This document shows, one piece after another, positions 1-10,539 of a DNA stretch of 64,000 nt. The stretch covers positions 248,001 to 312,000 of the forward strand of contig NZ_JAEMNX010000002.1 of assembly GCF_016463975.1 (NCBI RefSeq), read 5' to 3'. The notes beneath the pieces are model-generated. The model did not search any database. It was not told where the DNA came from and saw only the letters and a program-made list of their open reading frames with translations. The position numbers and the translations under genes are program-made. Each line of letters begins with the position of its first letter. Within the stretch, counting starts at the first letter, position 1. This stretch comes from Marinomonas transparens (lineage in GTDB: Bacteria > Pseudomonadota > Gammaproteobacteria > Pseudomonadales > Marinomonadaceae).

Positions 1-388
1 CCCGTGAAGCGGATCGAACATGTACGACACTGTCGGCTTCAGGAAGATAAAATTCAACATCATCAATATAGCCAATAATCTTACTTTTAACAGCAAAATG
101 AACATAACCCAGTGAGCTAGTCACAACCCTAGCGTTACCTTTGCCCAGCATATAAGACTCAATGGATAATTGAATCTCTTTTCGCGCGCCATGGTAGATA
201 ATTGGCGCTATATAGTGCTCCAGATCATCTTTTTCTGCTTGACTAGAAACGCAATTAGGAGAAGTTGGACAAGGCTTAAAAAGACCGTCAGTCAAACCAA
301 GATCATTTGGCTGCTTATTGTGAACACTTACATATACAAAAAAAGCGACGATTAAAATAACCACTAATAGCATTATCCAGCGAAACAT
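1..388 (-). CDS. DUF1499 family protein, partial (C-terminus beyond the window)
   Basis: The reading frame opens with an ATG at 388 and stays open to base 1, so about 129 N-terminal residues are visible. It begins with a hydrophobic segment (about residues 4-20), a membrane anchor or uncleaved signal. A Cys-rich motif follows, CPTSPNCVSSQ, then IAPIIYHG and a segment ending VVHVRSASR; all three are hallmarks of the DUF1499 family. An AGGAG ribosome binding site lies about 10 bases upstream. The family has no established biochemical role, so I give no function. The family call is firm; the 3' end is not visible. Confidence 0.8.
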   Translation of the reverse strand, partial: MFRWIMLLVVILIVAFFVYVSVHNKQPNDLGLTDGLFKPCPTSPNCVSSQAEKDDLEHYIAPIIYHGARKEIQLSIESYMLGKGNARVVTSSLGYVHFAVKSKIIGYIDDVEFYLPEADSVVHVRSASR

Positions 389-417
389 GCGTTTACGACT
401 CCTAATCGATTTCTGGT

Positions 418-1320
418 CTATCGAAATGATCTTTTACCTGGTTTTTTAGGTTTAAATTCTTGCTTGTCACTACTCTGCCAATCAAAGCCTTTATTCGCGC
501 CACGACGTGCACCACCGGCAGTGGCTTTATTCTTATGACGCTTCACCTCTAATTTTTGCTGCTGGGTTCTAGGTTTTATGGCAGCAACTTTAAGGTCAAC
601 CATGGCACAAAGAGAATTCACCTCAGTGTCTTCCATTTCAACCCAACGGCCCACTTTCGCTTTAGAAGGCAAGAAAACAGGGCCAAAACGAACACGTTTC
701 AAGCGGTTTACTTTCACACCTTGAGATTCCCAAAGACGACGAACCTCACGATTACGCCCTTCCATTAGACATACATAGAACCAACGGTTAATGCCTTCAC
801 CACCACCATCAACAATATCGGTGAACTTGGCAATACCATCATCCATTACCACGCCTTTCTTAAGGGCTTCTGTATTTTCCTCTGTCACTTCCCCCATCAC
901 TCGCACAAGATACTCACGATCTATTTCAGTAGATGGATGCATCAAACGATTAGCTAATTCGCCATCCGTGGTAAAAAGCAGTAAACCAGAAGTATTGATA
1001 TCCAAGCGACCAACTGCAATCCAACGCTCGCCGCGTAGTTTAGGCAATCGATCAAAAACCGTAGGGCGACCTTCAGGGTCTTTACGAGTGCAAACTTCAC
1101 CTTCTGGTTTATTGTAGATAATCACTCGGCGGCCTTCGCCAGCTTCCGTGACGGTAATGGCATAACCATCAATTTCAATCGTATCGGTTAAACTAACACG
1201 GTCTCCCAACGTTGCAACTTCACCATTAACTAATACGCGACCTTCACGAATACGAGTTTCCATCTCACGACGTGAACCCTGCCCAGCTCGCGCTAATACT
1301 TTTTGTAACTTCTCGTCCAT
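418..1320 (-). CDS. rluB: 23S rRNA pseudouridine synthase RluB (RsuA/RluB family)
   Basis: Isomerises a uridine in 23S rRNA (position 2605 in E. coli) to pseudouridine during 50S maturation. Residues 1-50 form an S4 RNA-binding domain. The catalytic loop [13 protein letters not shown] carries the family aspartate at about residue 107. The C-terminus is a long basic tail rich in Lys and Arg, as in RluB rather than the shorter RsuA. An upstream in-frame start at 1353 exists, but the ATG at 1320 has an AGAGG site at proper spacing and matches the family N-terminus [10 protein letters not shown], so I chose it. It is followed on the same strand by the DUF1499 gene. Confidence 0.9.
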   Translation of the reverse strand: MDEKLQKVLARAGQGSRREMETRIREGRVLVNGEVATLGDRVSLTDTIEIDGYAITVTEAGEGRRVIIYNKPEGEVCTRKDPEGRPTVFDRLPKLRGERWIAVGRLDINTSGLLLFTTDGELANRLMHPSTEIDREYLVRVMGEVTEENTEALKKGVVMDDGIAKFTDIVDGGGEGINRWFYVCLMEGRNREVRRLWESQGVKVNRLKRVRFGPVFLPSKAKVGRWVEMEDTEVNSLCAMVDLKVAAIKPRTQQQKLEVKRHKNKATAGGARRGANKGFDWQSSDKQEFKPKKPGKRSFR

Positions 1321-1427
1321 TACGAACCTCTTAGAGGGAATGCTTCTCAGCAACCCAGTGTTTAAAATACATATGTTGGAACATTATAGGCCCACATAGG
1401 GGACCTTGACAGCGGAATATCAAACAA

Positions 1428-2048
1428 TTATTCAAATGGTGTAGGGTCTCCTGCACCAATACGTAAAACTTCCACTTTATCCGAATCCATTTTCACCACT
1501 GTAGTGGGTTCCATTCCACAAAAGCCGCCATCAATAACCAAATCTAGCGCATGTTCCAAAGTATCGCGAATATCATAAGGATCTGTCATTGGGTCAGTGT
1601 CTCCTGGCAAAATCAAAGAAACACTCATAATGGGCTCTCCCAACTCTTCTAACAACGCAGATACGATACGACTATTTGGCACGCGTATACCGATGGTTTT
1701 ACGCTTTGGGTGCAATAAACGTCGCGGCACTTCTGATGTTGCATGAAAAATAAAGGTGTAAGGGCCCGGAGTATTATTCTTTAACAGCCTGTACAGGCCA
1801 TTATCAAAGCGAGCATAGGTAGAGATTTCAGACAAATCTCGACATACCAAGGTAAAATTATGTTTATCATCTAAACGACGAATCGCTCTAATTCTTTCCA
1901 GTGCCGCTTTATCACCCAAATGACAACCAAGTGAGTAACCACAATCTGTCGGATAAGCGATAACGCCACCATTACGAATCACCTGCGCCGCTTGTTTCAC
2001 CAAACGGGCTTGTGGGTTTTCTGTGTGTATCTGGAAAAACTGACTCAA
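1428..2048 (-). CDS. yciO: YciO-type member of the TsaC/Sua5 (YrdC) threonylcarbamoyl-AMP synthase superfamily
   Basis: A 206-residue YrdC-fold protein. The motif GGVIAYPTDCGYSLGC and the later RVPNS and LGEPIMSVS segments belong to the nucleotide and threonine-binding cavity of this superfamily. Length and the N-terminal SQFFQIHTENPQ segment match YciO better than TsaC, which is the main tRNA t6A enzyme. YciO proteins bind RNA or nucleotide and may have weak threonylcarbamoyl-AMP synthase activity; the physiological role is less certain than for TsaC. It sits between rluB and the PHP-domain RNase gene, as in the conserved yci region of many gammaproteobacteria. Confidence 0.85.
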   Translation of the reverse strand: MSQFFQIHTENPQARLVKQAAQVIRNGGVIAYPTDCGYSLGCHLGDKAALERIRAIRRLDDKHNFTLVCRDLSEISTYARFDNGLYRLLKNNTPGPYTFIFHATSEVPRRLLHPKRKTIGIRVPNSRIVSALLEELGEPIMSVSLILPGDTDPMTDPYDIRDTLEHALDLVIDGGFCGMEPTTVVKMDSDKVEVLRIGAGDPTPFE

Positions 2049-2086
2049 TATCTACTCCAGCATTCATAAATAATAAAAGAAAAGTG

Positions 2087-2938
2087 CTATTGGCAAGACG
2101 ACCAAACCAAATTCACTTCACTCTCATGAATTTGTGTGAATTTCCCCACCTGCGTCCAAGGACCAAAAGGACCGTGATAATCACTGCCCGCCGATGCCTT
2201 CAATCCAAACTCAAGTGACAAACGTTCTAGCAAGCGCACATGATCTGGACGCTCATTACCAGACACCACCTCTATTGCCGTTCCGCCCCACTTTTTAAAA
2301 TCCCCTAACAAACGCTTTAATTTTGTTACGGTCAGCGGGTAACGCTTAGGGTGAGCCAAAATCAATTCCATATTTTGACCCGCTAGTGTTCCTAAAACGT
2401 CTTCTAAATCTGGCCATACATCTCGAAGCTGACCTAAACGCTTATTACCTAAATAACGATCAAAGGCTTTATTAGCGTCTTTTACCAAGCCTTTTTCTAT
2501 TAATAAATTAGCAAAATGCGGTCGACCTAGCTGGCTGTCTCCAGCTAAAGCCAACGCCTCATCAAACAGGTCTGGCAAGCCTTGCTTTACTAACAAATCA
2601 GCAATACGGCGTCCCCGTTCAAGACGGGTGGCCTGATTAGAAGCAACAACAGACAACAACTCAGGATTATTATCTTCAAAGCCTAACGCCACCATATGCA
2701 GGGGAATCCCTTGCCATTGGGTCGATAATTCAACACCGTTTAAATAACTTAAATTATGCCCCTCAGCACGCTGCCGAGCCTCTGGAATACCATCTAGCGT
2801 ATCATGATCAGTAAGGGCAAACAGAGAAACGCCTTGTTCAACCGCAAGGTCAACCAATTCAGTCGGCGAAAGACGGCCATCAGAACGCGTAGAATGTGTA
2901 TGTAAATCAACTTTACGATATTGCGCGGCTTCAGGCAT
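2087..2938 (-). CDS. rnm: RNase AM (PHP-domain 5'-3' exoribonuclease, YciV/TrpH)
   Basis: PHP-domain metallohydrolase of 283 residues. The family acts on short RNA 5' ends and matures the 5' ends of rRNAs in E. coli. Metal-ligand motifs are visible in order: HTHSTRSDGRLSP near the N-terminus, LTDHDTLDG, AHPKRYP in the middle and SAGSDYHGP near the C-terminus. All of these belong to the trinuclear metal site, so the enzyme looks intact. It lies upstream of yciO on the same strand and is divergent from yciB, leaving an intergenic region of about 80 bases that must hold both promoters. Confidence 0.87.
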   Translation of the reverse strand: MPEAAQYRKVDLHTHSTRSDGRLSPTELVDLAVEQGVSLFALTDHDTLDGIPEARQRAEGHNLSYLNGVELSTQWQGIPLHMVALGFEDNNPELLSVVASNQATRLERGRRIADLLVKQGLPDLFDEALALAGDSQLGRPHFANLLIEKGLVKDANKAFDRYLGNKRLGQLRDVWPDLEDVLGTLAGQNMELILAHPKRYPLTVTKLKRLLGDFKKWGGTAIEVVSGNERPDHVRLLERLSLEFGLKASAGSDYHGPFGPWTQVGKFTQIHESEVNLVWSSCQ

Positions 2939-3021
2939 AGATAGGCTGTTCTTTAAAACAAATGGTAGTTATCATTAGGCCAGCATACATACATCTTAGT
3001 ATACATTCACTGGGTTTTTAT

Positions 3022-3558
3022 ATGAAAATACTGTTCGACTTTCTTCCTATTGTTATCTTCTTCGTGGTCTACAAAATGACCGGCGATATCATTCTTGCTA
3101 CTGCGGTATTAATTCCCGCTGCTATTCTTCAAGTCGGTTACACTTGGCTAAAGTATAAAAAAGTAGAAAAAATGCACCTTGTTTCTCTGATACTTATTAT
3201 TCTCTTGGGTGGTGCAACCGTTCTGATGGGAGATGGGGATTTTATAAAATGGAAACCAACGATTGTGAATGGCTTATTTGCTATCGTCTTTTTTGGTAGC
3301 CAATTTATTGGTGAGAGAAACATCATTCAACGCATGATGGGCGACAAACTCGAATTACCTTTCAAAGTTTGGCGAACCCTCAACCTAGCTTGGGTTGGCT
3401 TCTTTATTGTTTCAGGCCTTACTAACTTGTACGTTGCTTTCACTTACAGTGAAGAAATCTGGGTAGACTTTAAGCTTTTCGGTTTGCTCGGCATGACAGT
3501 GGTCTTTATTCTATTACAGGGAATTTACCTTTCCTCGCATTTGCAAAATAAGGGGTAA
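3022..3558 (+). CDS. yciB: Inner membrane protein YciB (septation protein A, IspZ family)
   Basis: A 178-residue polytopic membrane protein with about five hydrophobic helices. It opens with MKILFDFLPIVIFFVVYK, the conserved start of YciB, which decides the ATG at 3022 over the more upstream in-frame start at 2962. Length equals the family norm of about 179. The YciB family is involved in cell envelope integrity and intracellular septation, and in E. coli it contacts cell division and elongation proteins. The gene is 3 bases upstream of yciI and almost certainly co-transcribed with it. Confidence 0.9.
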   Translation: MKILFDFLPIVIFFVVYKMTGDIILATAVLIPAAILQVGYTWLKYKKVEKMHLVSLILIILLGGATVLMGDGDFIKWKPTIVNGLFAIVFFGSQFIGERNIIQRMMGDKLELPFKVWRTLNLAWVGFFIVSGLTNLYVAFTYSEEIWVDFKLFGLLGMTVVFILLQGIYLSSHLQNKG

Positions 3559-3561
3559 CTC

Positions 3562-3864
3562 ATGCTCTATTCCATCATAGGCAAAGACGTTGAAAACAGC
3601 CTGACTGCTCGTCAACAAGCCCGCCCCGCTCATTTAGCACGTCTGCAAGCATTACAAGATGCTGGGCGATTGGTATTAGCTGGCCCAAACCCAGCCATTG
3701 ATTCAGATAATCCAGGTGACGCAGGCTTTACTGGCAGTGTTGTCGTAGCTGAATTTCCATCCCTTGAGGAAGCACAAGCCTGGGCCGATGCCGATCCTTA
3801 TGTAGAAGCCGGTGTTTACCAGAAAGTCTCGGTAAACCCTTTCAAACAAGTTTTTCCGAAATAA
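3562..3864 (+). CDS. yciI: YciI family protein
   Basis: A 100-residue ferredoxin-like-fold protein of the YciI/YCII family. Visible features are the N-terminal MLYSIIGKD strand, the R-x-x-H-L core segment (ARPAHLARL) with the conserved His, a GPNPA loop and a C-terminal DPYVEAGVY segment. Some family members are dehydrochlorinases or muconolactone isomerase relatives, but the physiological function of YciI itself is not established. It follows yciB with a 3-base gap. A hairpin and T-run terminator begins about 30 bases after the stop. Confidence 0.88.
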   Translation: MLYSIIGKDVENSLTARQQARPAHLARLQALQDAGRLVLAGPNPAIDSDNPGDAGFTGSVVVAEFPSLEEAQAWADADPYVEAGVYQKVSVNPFKQVFPK

Positions 3865-3892
3865 GCTTTTTAAACGCAGCTTTCTAGAAAGT

Positions 3893-3924
3893 GCGCTTTA
3901 CCCTTTTGTAAATCGCGCTTTTTT
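3893..3924 (+). terminator. Rho-independent terminator after yciI
   Basis: GCGCTTTAC (3893-3901) pairs with GTAAATCGCGC (3908-3918) with a 2-base bulge, and six T residues follow at 3919-3924. It closes the yciB-yciI transcript and separates it from the convergent SelW-like gene. Confidence 0.7.
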
Positions 3925-3925
3925 A

Positions 3926-4207
3926 TTAAAGCTTCACATCGGAGTGACCCAAATCTCTTTCAGGGTCTATGACGTCTCTCATACGCTGCTTCAGCACCTT
4001 AGCTTCTGGGAAGCCCTCTTCTTTTTTACGGCACCAAATTTCTTCACTATTGACCCTAACCTTGAAAATACCTCCTTGAGTAGGTATCAGGGTCACACTT
4101 TTTATGTCGTCATCAAAGGTAGTCAGTAACTCTTGAGACAACCAAGCGGCGCGCAACATCCAACGACATAAAGTACAATATTCAATCTCTACAACAGCAG
4201 TTCGCAT
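3926..4207 (-). CDS. SelT/SelW/SelH (Rdx) family protein
   Basis: A 93-residue thioredoxin-like protein. The redox motif CTLC lies near residues 10-13 (MRTAVVEIEYCTLC), where selenoproteins of the family carry CxxU. A C-terminal region with TQGGIFKVRVN matches the Rdx family strand pattern. The ATG at 4207 is favoured over an upstream start at 4258, because GGAG lies 8-9 bases upstream and the protein then starts directly at the first strand. Rdx proteins are presumed redox proteins; the substrate is unknown. It is divergent from the cyclophilin gene. Confidence 0.82.
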   Translation of the reverse strand: MRTAVVEIEYCTLCRWMLRAAWLSQELLTTFDDDIKSVTLIPTQGGIFKVRVNSEEIWCRKKEEGFPEAKVLKQRMRDVIDPERDLGHSDVKL

Positions 4208-4300
4208 CCGTTTTTTCTCCAGTAAATTAACAAAACGTCTTGGCAGCTTATGACACACCTCATACTATTGGGGCATTCATTCAATAAGGAAAGTAGCACA

Positions 4301-4852
4301 ATGCGTAAATATATTATTAGCAGCCTTGCCCTTCTGGCTTTTTGTTCATCAGTAAACGCCATTGAAGTAGATATTTTAACTAGCCAAGGCAAAATACGAG
4401 TCGACTTAGATGAGAAAGCCGCGCCTAACACAGTCGCGAACTTCCTACGGTATGCCGACGAAGGTTTTTATGACAACACCATCTTCCACCGTGTTATTCG
4501 TGGCTTCATGGTCCAAGGCGGCGGTTTCACCAAAGACCTAGAGCGCAAAACAACTCACAAAGCAGTCGCCTACGAAGGCAACAATGGCTTACACAATAAT
4601 CGCGGCACCCTTGCCATGGCTCGTACCCAAGATCCCAACAGTGCCACGTCACAATTCTTTATAAACCAAGTCGATAATAACTTTTTGAACCACGGTGCTC
4701 GCGGTGGCGCTGGTTATACGGTTTTTGGCAAAGTCATTTCCAGCATGGACATAGTTGACGATATCTCTGCGGTTGATACTTCTAGCGTTGGCCCTTATCA
4801 AAATGTACCAACAACGCCCATCGTTATTAAGAGCATCACACGTGTTAACTAG
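4301..4852 (+). CDS. ppiA: Periplasmic peptidyl-prolyl cis-trans isomerase, cyclophilin type (PpiA-like)
   Basis: Cyclophilin-type proline isomerase of 183 residues. An N-terminal signal peptide (basic MRKY, hydrophobic core, cleavage expected after SVNA) sends it to the periplasm. Core motifs are visible: NTVANFLRYAD, FHRVIRGFMVQGG with the catalytic Arg, and ATSQFFINQ. The ATG at 4301 is preceded by AAGGAAAG and gives the correct signal peptide, so the upstream start at 4250 is rejected. The 3' end overlaps the GTG start of mnmC by 11 bases, which suggests translational coupling. Confidence 0.88.
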   Translation: MRKYIISSLALLAFCSSVNAIEVDILTSQGKIRVDLDEKAAPNTVANFLRYADEGFYDNTIFHRVIRGFMVQGGGFTKDLERKTTHKAVAYEGNNGLHNNRGTLAMARTQDPNSATSQFFINQVDNNFLNHGARGGAGYTVFGKVISSMDIVDDISAVDTSSVGPYQNVPTTPIVIKSITRVN

Positions 4853-6851
4853 TTACCAACTGACTCCCCCTAAACTTGATTGGGGGGACGACGGCGCTCC
4901 CCACTCCAAACAGTTCGATGATGTCTATTTTGATAAAGAGTCTGGATTAGAAGAAACGCGTTATGTTTTTCTACAGCACAATAACCTCTTTGAACGCTGG
5001 GCCTCCCTCGATCAAAAAGCTTTTGTGATTGCTGAAACAGGCTTTGGAACAGGATTAAACTTTCTGTGTGCATGGCAGGCCTTTATCGCCACGGCAACAG
5101 CTGACCAACAGCTGCATTTCATTTCCGTGGAAAAATACCCTCTTACAAAAGAAATGCTAACAACAGCCCTGCGGATGTGGCCTTCTCTGAGCCACTTTAG
5201 TCAAGCACTGATCGAAGCTTATCCAGAAGTTTGCCATGGTTTTCATCGCATTGAGCTCGAACAAGGTCGAATTCAGCTCACCTTGTGGTTTGGTGAAGCA
5301 GAAGACGGGTTCAGCGCCTTAAATGCAGATATTGATGCTTGGTTTCTTGATGGCTTTGCGCCCAGTAAAAACCCTGAAATGTGGACTGACACCCTATTCC
5401 AACATATCCATCGACTCAGTCACACAGGTACTACTTTTTCGACCTTCACCGCCGCAGGCATCGTCCGTAGAGGGTTAAAAAATGTCGGCTTCGATGCTCA
5501 CAAAGTGAAAGGCTTTGGACAAAAAAGAGAAATGGTGGTGGGACAATTAAGCCAACAGGCAGCACCACTAGCTGAGCGCATGTCCCAAGGACAAGCTTGG
5601 TTTAACCTTAGACCTGAACAGCCCCTAGAAGCTAAAAACGTATTAGTCGTAGGCTCTGGATTAGCAGGAGCAAACACAGCTTATTCTCTCGCCAAGCAAG
5701 GTATTAAGGTGACAGTGTGGGAGCAAGGCAATCATATTGCTTGCGCGGCATCAGGCAACCCGCAAGGTATGCTGTATCCCAAACTGGCCGCTCAAGACAC
5801 ACCAGTCAATCGATTTTACTTATCAGCTTATCTCTACGCCACTCGTCTCTACTGCAAGCTAGACCAAGATAAGAATTTCTGGGATCAATGCGGACTCATA
5901 CAAATCCCTAAAAACCCAAAAGAAGCCGAACGTTTTCAAAAACTCTTGAACACTGGACTCTATCCAGAAGCTATATTGCAAGCCTGTGAAGAAAAACAAA
6001 ACAGCCTATTACTGCCTCTCTCTGGCTGGGTGATACCCGGTAAACTATGCGGCACCTTATTATCTCATGAGCTAATTCAACTTCAACTGAACACACGCCT
6101 TGATTCACTATCACCTATCCACATCGGTGACTCAACAAGAGTTATAGGCTGGAAAGCGAAAACAGGTGAGCAAGAACACAACTTCTCTCATGTAGTACTT
6201 TGCACCGCTAACGATACGAAAGAGCTTGATTCAGCCCCCAACACTCCCGCTTACCCTATTCGCGGACAAGTGTCTTTTCTTGATATCAACAAAGCCGCTA
6301 AAGCTTGCGAAAAAAATGCAGAACCTTTAGAAAAGCTTCATATAAACAAGGTATTGTGTGAAGTAGGGTATGTATCCCCAGCGATAGATGGCCTGCTGCA
6401 CTTTGGTGCCACTTATGATTTAAAGGATAAAGATACAAACATACGCGGCGAAGGCCAAAAAAGAAATTTGGCTATTTTAGAGCGACTATTAGAACTACCC
6501 AAAGACAGTTTCAACAGTGAAGAATGCGGTGGTCGTGTTTCTTTTCGCTGTGCGGTTCCAGACTATACCCCCATTGTTGGGCCAGTTCAGTCTGAAAAAC
6601 TGTATAAGCAAAGCTATTCAGCCCTCAGCAAGAATGCAAAATGGCAATCAAGCTCTATTGCAGAGTCTATAAACAACCTTTATATCAATATTGGTCATGG
6701 TTCAAGAGGGCTAATTTCAACCCCCTTAAGCGGCTGCCATATTGCCAGCTTAATCACCAATACACCGTCGCCTTTAGAGCAAGAAATCAGTAATAAACTG
6801 CACCCTAGCCGCTTTATTATTCGCGACCTGAAGCGCAGTCAGACAAATTGA
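4842..6851 (+). CDS. mnmC: Bifunctional tRNA (mnm5s2U34) methyltransferase / FAD-dependent oxidoreductase MnmC
   Basis: Catalyses the last two steps of mnm5s2U formation at wobble U34 of tRNA. The N-terminal half is the SAM methyltransferase (PKLDWGDDG, FGTGLNFLCAW, WFLDGFAPSKNPEMW). The C-terminal half is the FAD oxidoreductase, with dinucleotide motif VLVVGSGLAGANTAYSLA near residue 265. A GTG at 4842 gives 669 residues, almost exactly the E. coli length of 668, and places the conserved PKLDW about 10 residues from the start. In-frame starts further upstream (4755, 4803) would add unrelated sequence inside the cyclophilin gene. The start choice is inferred. Confidence 0.9.
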   Translation: MLTSYQLTPPKLDWGDDGAPHSKQFDDVYFDKESGLEETRYVFLQHNNLFERWASLDQKAFVIAETGFGTGLNFLCAWQAFIATATADQQLHFISVEKYPLTKEMLTTALRMWPSLSHFSQALIEAYPEVCHGFHRIELEQGRIQLTLWFGEAEDGFSALNADIDAWFLDGFAPSKNPEMWTDTLFQHIHRLSHTGTTFSTFTAAGIVRRGLKNVGFDAHKVKGFGQKREMVVGQLSQQAAPLAERMSQGQAWFNLRPEQPLEAKNVLVVGSGLAGANTAYSLAKQGIKVTVWEQGNHIACAASGNPQGMLYPKLAAQDTPVNRFYLSAYLYATRLYCKLDQDKNFWDQCGLIQIPKNPKEAERFQKLLNTGLYPEAILQACEEKQNSLLLPLSGWVIPGKLCGTLLSHELIQLQLNTRLDSLSPIHIGDSTRVIGWKAKTGEQEHNFSHVVLCTANDTKELDSAPNTPAYPIRGQVSFLDINKAAKACEKNAEPLEKLHINKVLCEVGYVSPAIDGLLHFGATYDLKDKDTNIRGEGQKRNLAILERLLELPKDSFNSEECGGRVSFRCAVPDYTPIVGPVQSEKLYKQSYSALSKNAKWQSSSIAESINNLYINIGHGSRGLISTPLSGCHIASLITNTPSPLEQEISNKLHPSRFIIRDLKRSQTN

Positions 6852-6898
6852 TTGTCTACAATTTTCATTTTTATCAGATTAATTAGCTCGACACGGTA

Positions 6899-7228
6899 CT
6901 AAGAAGCAAATAACTCGCAGGCGTCAGGAATCAGCTCAGTAAGGTGATTCAACGTCTGTGGGCGATAGACAACTTGATTCAAGGTAGGCAACAACTCCCT
7001 AAGCTTATCGTTTAATTGCTGTACGATTGGGTTAATTGGCTCATAAGGATAGTTATGATCTTGAACGCTCAGTTTATGTAACTCGTCTAACTCATCTTGC
7101 AACATAGCTTTCATTGCAAAAAAACGGTCTTTCTGATTAATGTCATTGGTTTCCCAATAAGCATTCGAAAAAGCTGCTTTTAATTCATAAAAAACATTTA
7201 ACGCATCGGCAACATTCTTTTTACTCAT
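6899..7228 (-). CDS. Hypothetical protein (109 aa)
   Basis: I do not recognise this protein. It is soluble, lacks a signal peptide or membrane segment, and appears mostly helical, with several charged heptad-like stretches (for example LQDELDELHKL). The C-terminal part repeats short Leu-rich helices (LNDKLRELLPTLNQVV). Its own ATG, a plausible purine-rich site upstream and placement between mnmC and cysE on the opposite strand support a real gene. It lies convergent with mnmC and divergent from cysE. Confidence 0.6.
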   Translation of the reverse strand: MSKKNVADALNVFYELKAAFSNAYWETNDINQKDRFFAMKAMLQDELDELHKLSVQDHNYPYEPINPIVQQLNDKLRELLPTLNQVVYRPQTLNHLTELIPDACELFAS

Positions 7229-7333
7229 ACTGTCTCCATCTTTATTGGGGAATATGTCCCTTCCCCCTTGTATTGTTTAGTGCTAACCCTATAACCTACA
7301 TTCTAGACGTGAATCAACATAGGTAAATAACTC

Positions 7334-8170
7334 TTGAGTAACACAATGTACAAAGTCATGACTTCTGGCAACTTATGGCCCTCTTTACAGGCTGAAGCGA
7401 CCAAGCTAGCGCTGGATGAACCTATTCTAGCTAGTTACTTTAATACAACAATTTTACGTCATGACTCTTTGTGTTCGGCCTTAAGTTTTCTGCTTGCCAG
7501 TAAATTAGATAGCATTTCCATTCCAGCCATGGTGTTAAGAGAAGTATTTGAAGAAGCCATGGCAGACACACACTCCGGCATTGTCAGATGCATCGAAAAC
7601 GATATTTTGGCGATCAAGGAAAGGGATGCGGCTTGCGATACCCTAACGACCCCTTTGCTATTCTTCAAAGGTTTCCACGCCCTGCAAACCTATCGCGTGG
7701 CAAACTGGCTGTGGAAAAACAATAGAAAAAGTTTAGCGCTTTATCTACAGGGGCAAATGTCGATGGTATTCAGTGTCGACATTCACCCTGCCGCAACAAT
7801 AGGCTGTGGGGTCATGTTAGATCATGCTACAGGGCTTGTCGTCGGTGAAACCTGTGTGATCGAAGATAATGTCTCTATTTTGCAATCTGTCACCCTAGGC
7901 GGTACAGGAAAAGAGCATGGCGACCGTCATCCCAAAATCCGTTCTGGGGTACTCATCGGTGCAGGAGCAAAAATCTTAGGCAATATAGAAGTTGGAGAAG
8001 GGGCAAAAATTGGGGCGGGGAGTGTCGTGCTAGAGGCTGTTGAGCACCACACCACGGTAGCCGGAGTACCTGCTAAAGTCGTCGGGCACAATACCGAGCA
8101 AGAACCCGCCTTGGTTATGGACCACAATATCAATCATTGTGTACGTGACTGTACTGACGAATCGAAATAA
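7334..8170 (+). CDS. cysE: Serine O-acetyltransferase
   Basis: Makes O-acetylserine from serine and acetyl-CoA, the first step of cysteine synthesis. The N-terminal helical domain (about residues 1-145) is followed by a left-handed beta-helix of hexapeptide repeats. Key segments are DIHPAATIGCGVMLDHATG with the catalytic Asp and His, ILQSVTLGGTGK and GDRHPKI. Length and the C-terminal tail match the long enterobacterial type that binds cysteine synthase CysK. The TTG at 7334 has an AGGT site 8-9 bases upstream; an ATG at 7346 (274 residues) is a close alternative. Confidence 0.92.
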   Translation: MSNTMYKVMTSGNLWPSLQAEATKLALDEPILASYFNTTILRHDSLCSALSFLLASKLDSISIPAMVLREVFEEAMADTHSGIVRCIENDILAIKERDAACDTLTTPLLFFKGFHALQTYRVANWLWKNNRKSLALYLQGQMSMVFSVDIHPAATIGCGVMLDHATGLVVGETCVIEDNVSILQSVTLGGTGKEHGDRHPKIRSGVLIGAGAKILGNIEVGEGAKIGAGSVVLEAVEHHTTVAGVPAKVVGHNTEQEPALVMDHNINHCVRDCTDESK

Positions 8171-8178
8171 AAACGCTA

Positions 8179-8210
8179 AAAATTATGACCTCAAATGAGG
8201 TCATAATTTT
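8179..8210. terminator. Bidirectional terminator hairpin overlapping the yheU stop
   Basis: A perfect 15-base inverted repeat, AAAATTATGACCTCA then TGAGGTCATAATTTT, with a 2-base centre. The arms end in A-run and T-run tracts on both strands, so the hairpin can stop cysE (+) and yheU (-). The left arm also encodes the last codons of yheU, including its TGA at 8191-8193. Confidence 0.75.
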
Positions 8211-8427
8211 GTAGTGTCTCTTTTGGTACCATCTTGACAGTTTCGCTTTCTGTATCAAATAATAGCACCGCTTCCTGTCGTTTTAATGCCTCTAACGCCT
8301 GATCACGCTTTTGCTGCGCCGACAAATCATACTCACCATAGTCCGTGCCATCACGCGAAACAATGTCATCCAAAATGCTTGCTAAGGTCTCAGGGGCCAA
8401 TGACTCATAAGGAATTAATGTATCCAA
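8191..8427 (-). CDS. yheU: YheU family (UPF0270) protein
   Basis: A 78-residue protein of the UPF0270/YheU family. Family signatures are LIPYESLAPETLASILDD and the strictly conserved REGTDYGE-type motif, here SRDGTDYGEYD, followed by a helix with QKRDQALEALKRQEAVLLFD. No function is established for the family. The gene follows ligA directly: the ligA stop codon region at 8428 adjoins the yheU start at 8427, so the two are probably co-transcribed. Its last codons form one arm of the terminator hairpin shared with cysE. Confidence 0.85.
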   Translation of the reverse strand: MDTLIPYESLAPETLASILDDIVSRDGTDYGEYDLSAQQKRDQALEALKRQEAVLLFDTESETVKMVPKETLQNYDLI

Positions 8428-10524
<2,097 letters not shown>

Positions 10525-10539
10525 TCAATCATAGTTTGA

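Noticed and set aside
170-355. A 61-residue plus-strand open frame near the left edge
   Set aside because: It is the antisense shadow of the DUF1499 gene on the minus strand, which has family motifs and a ribosome binding site.
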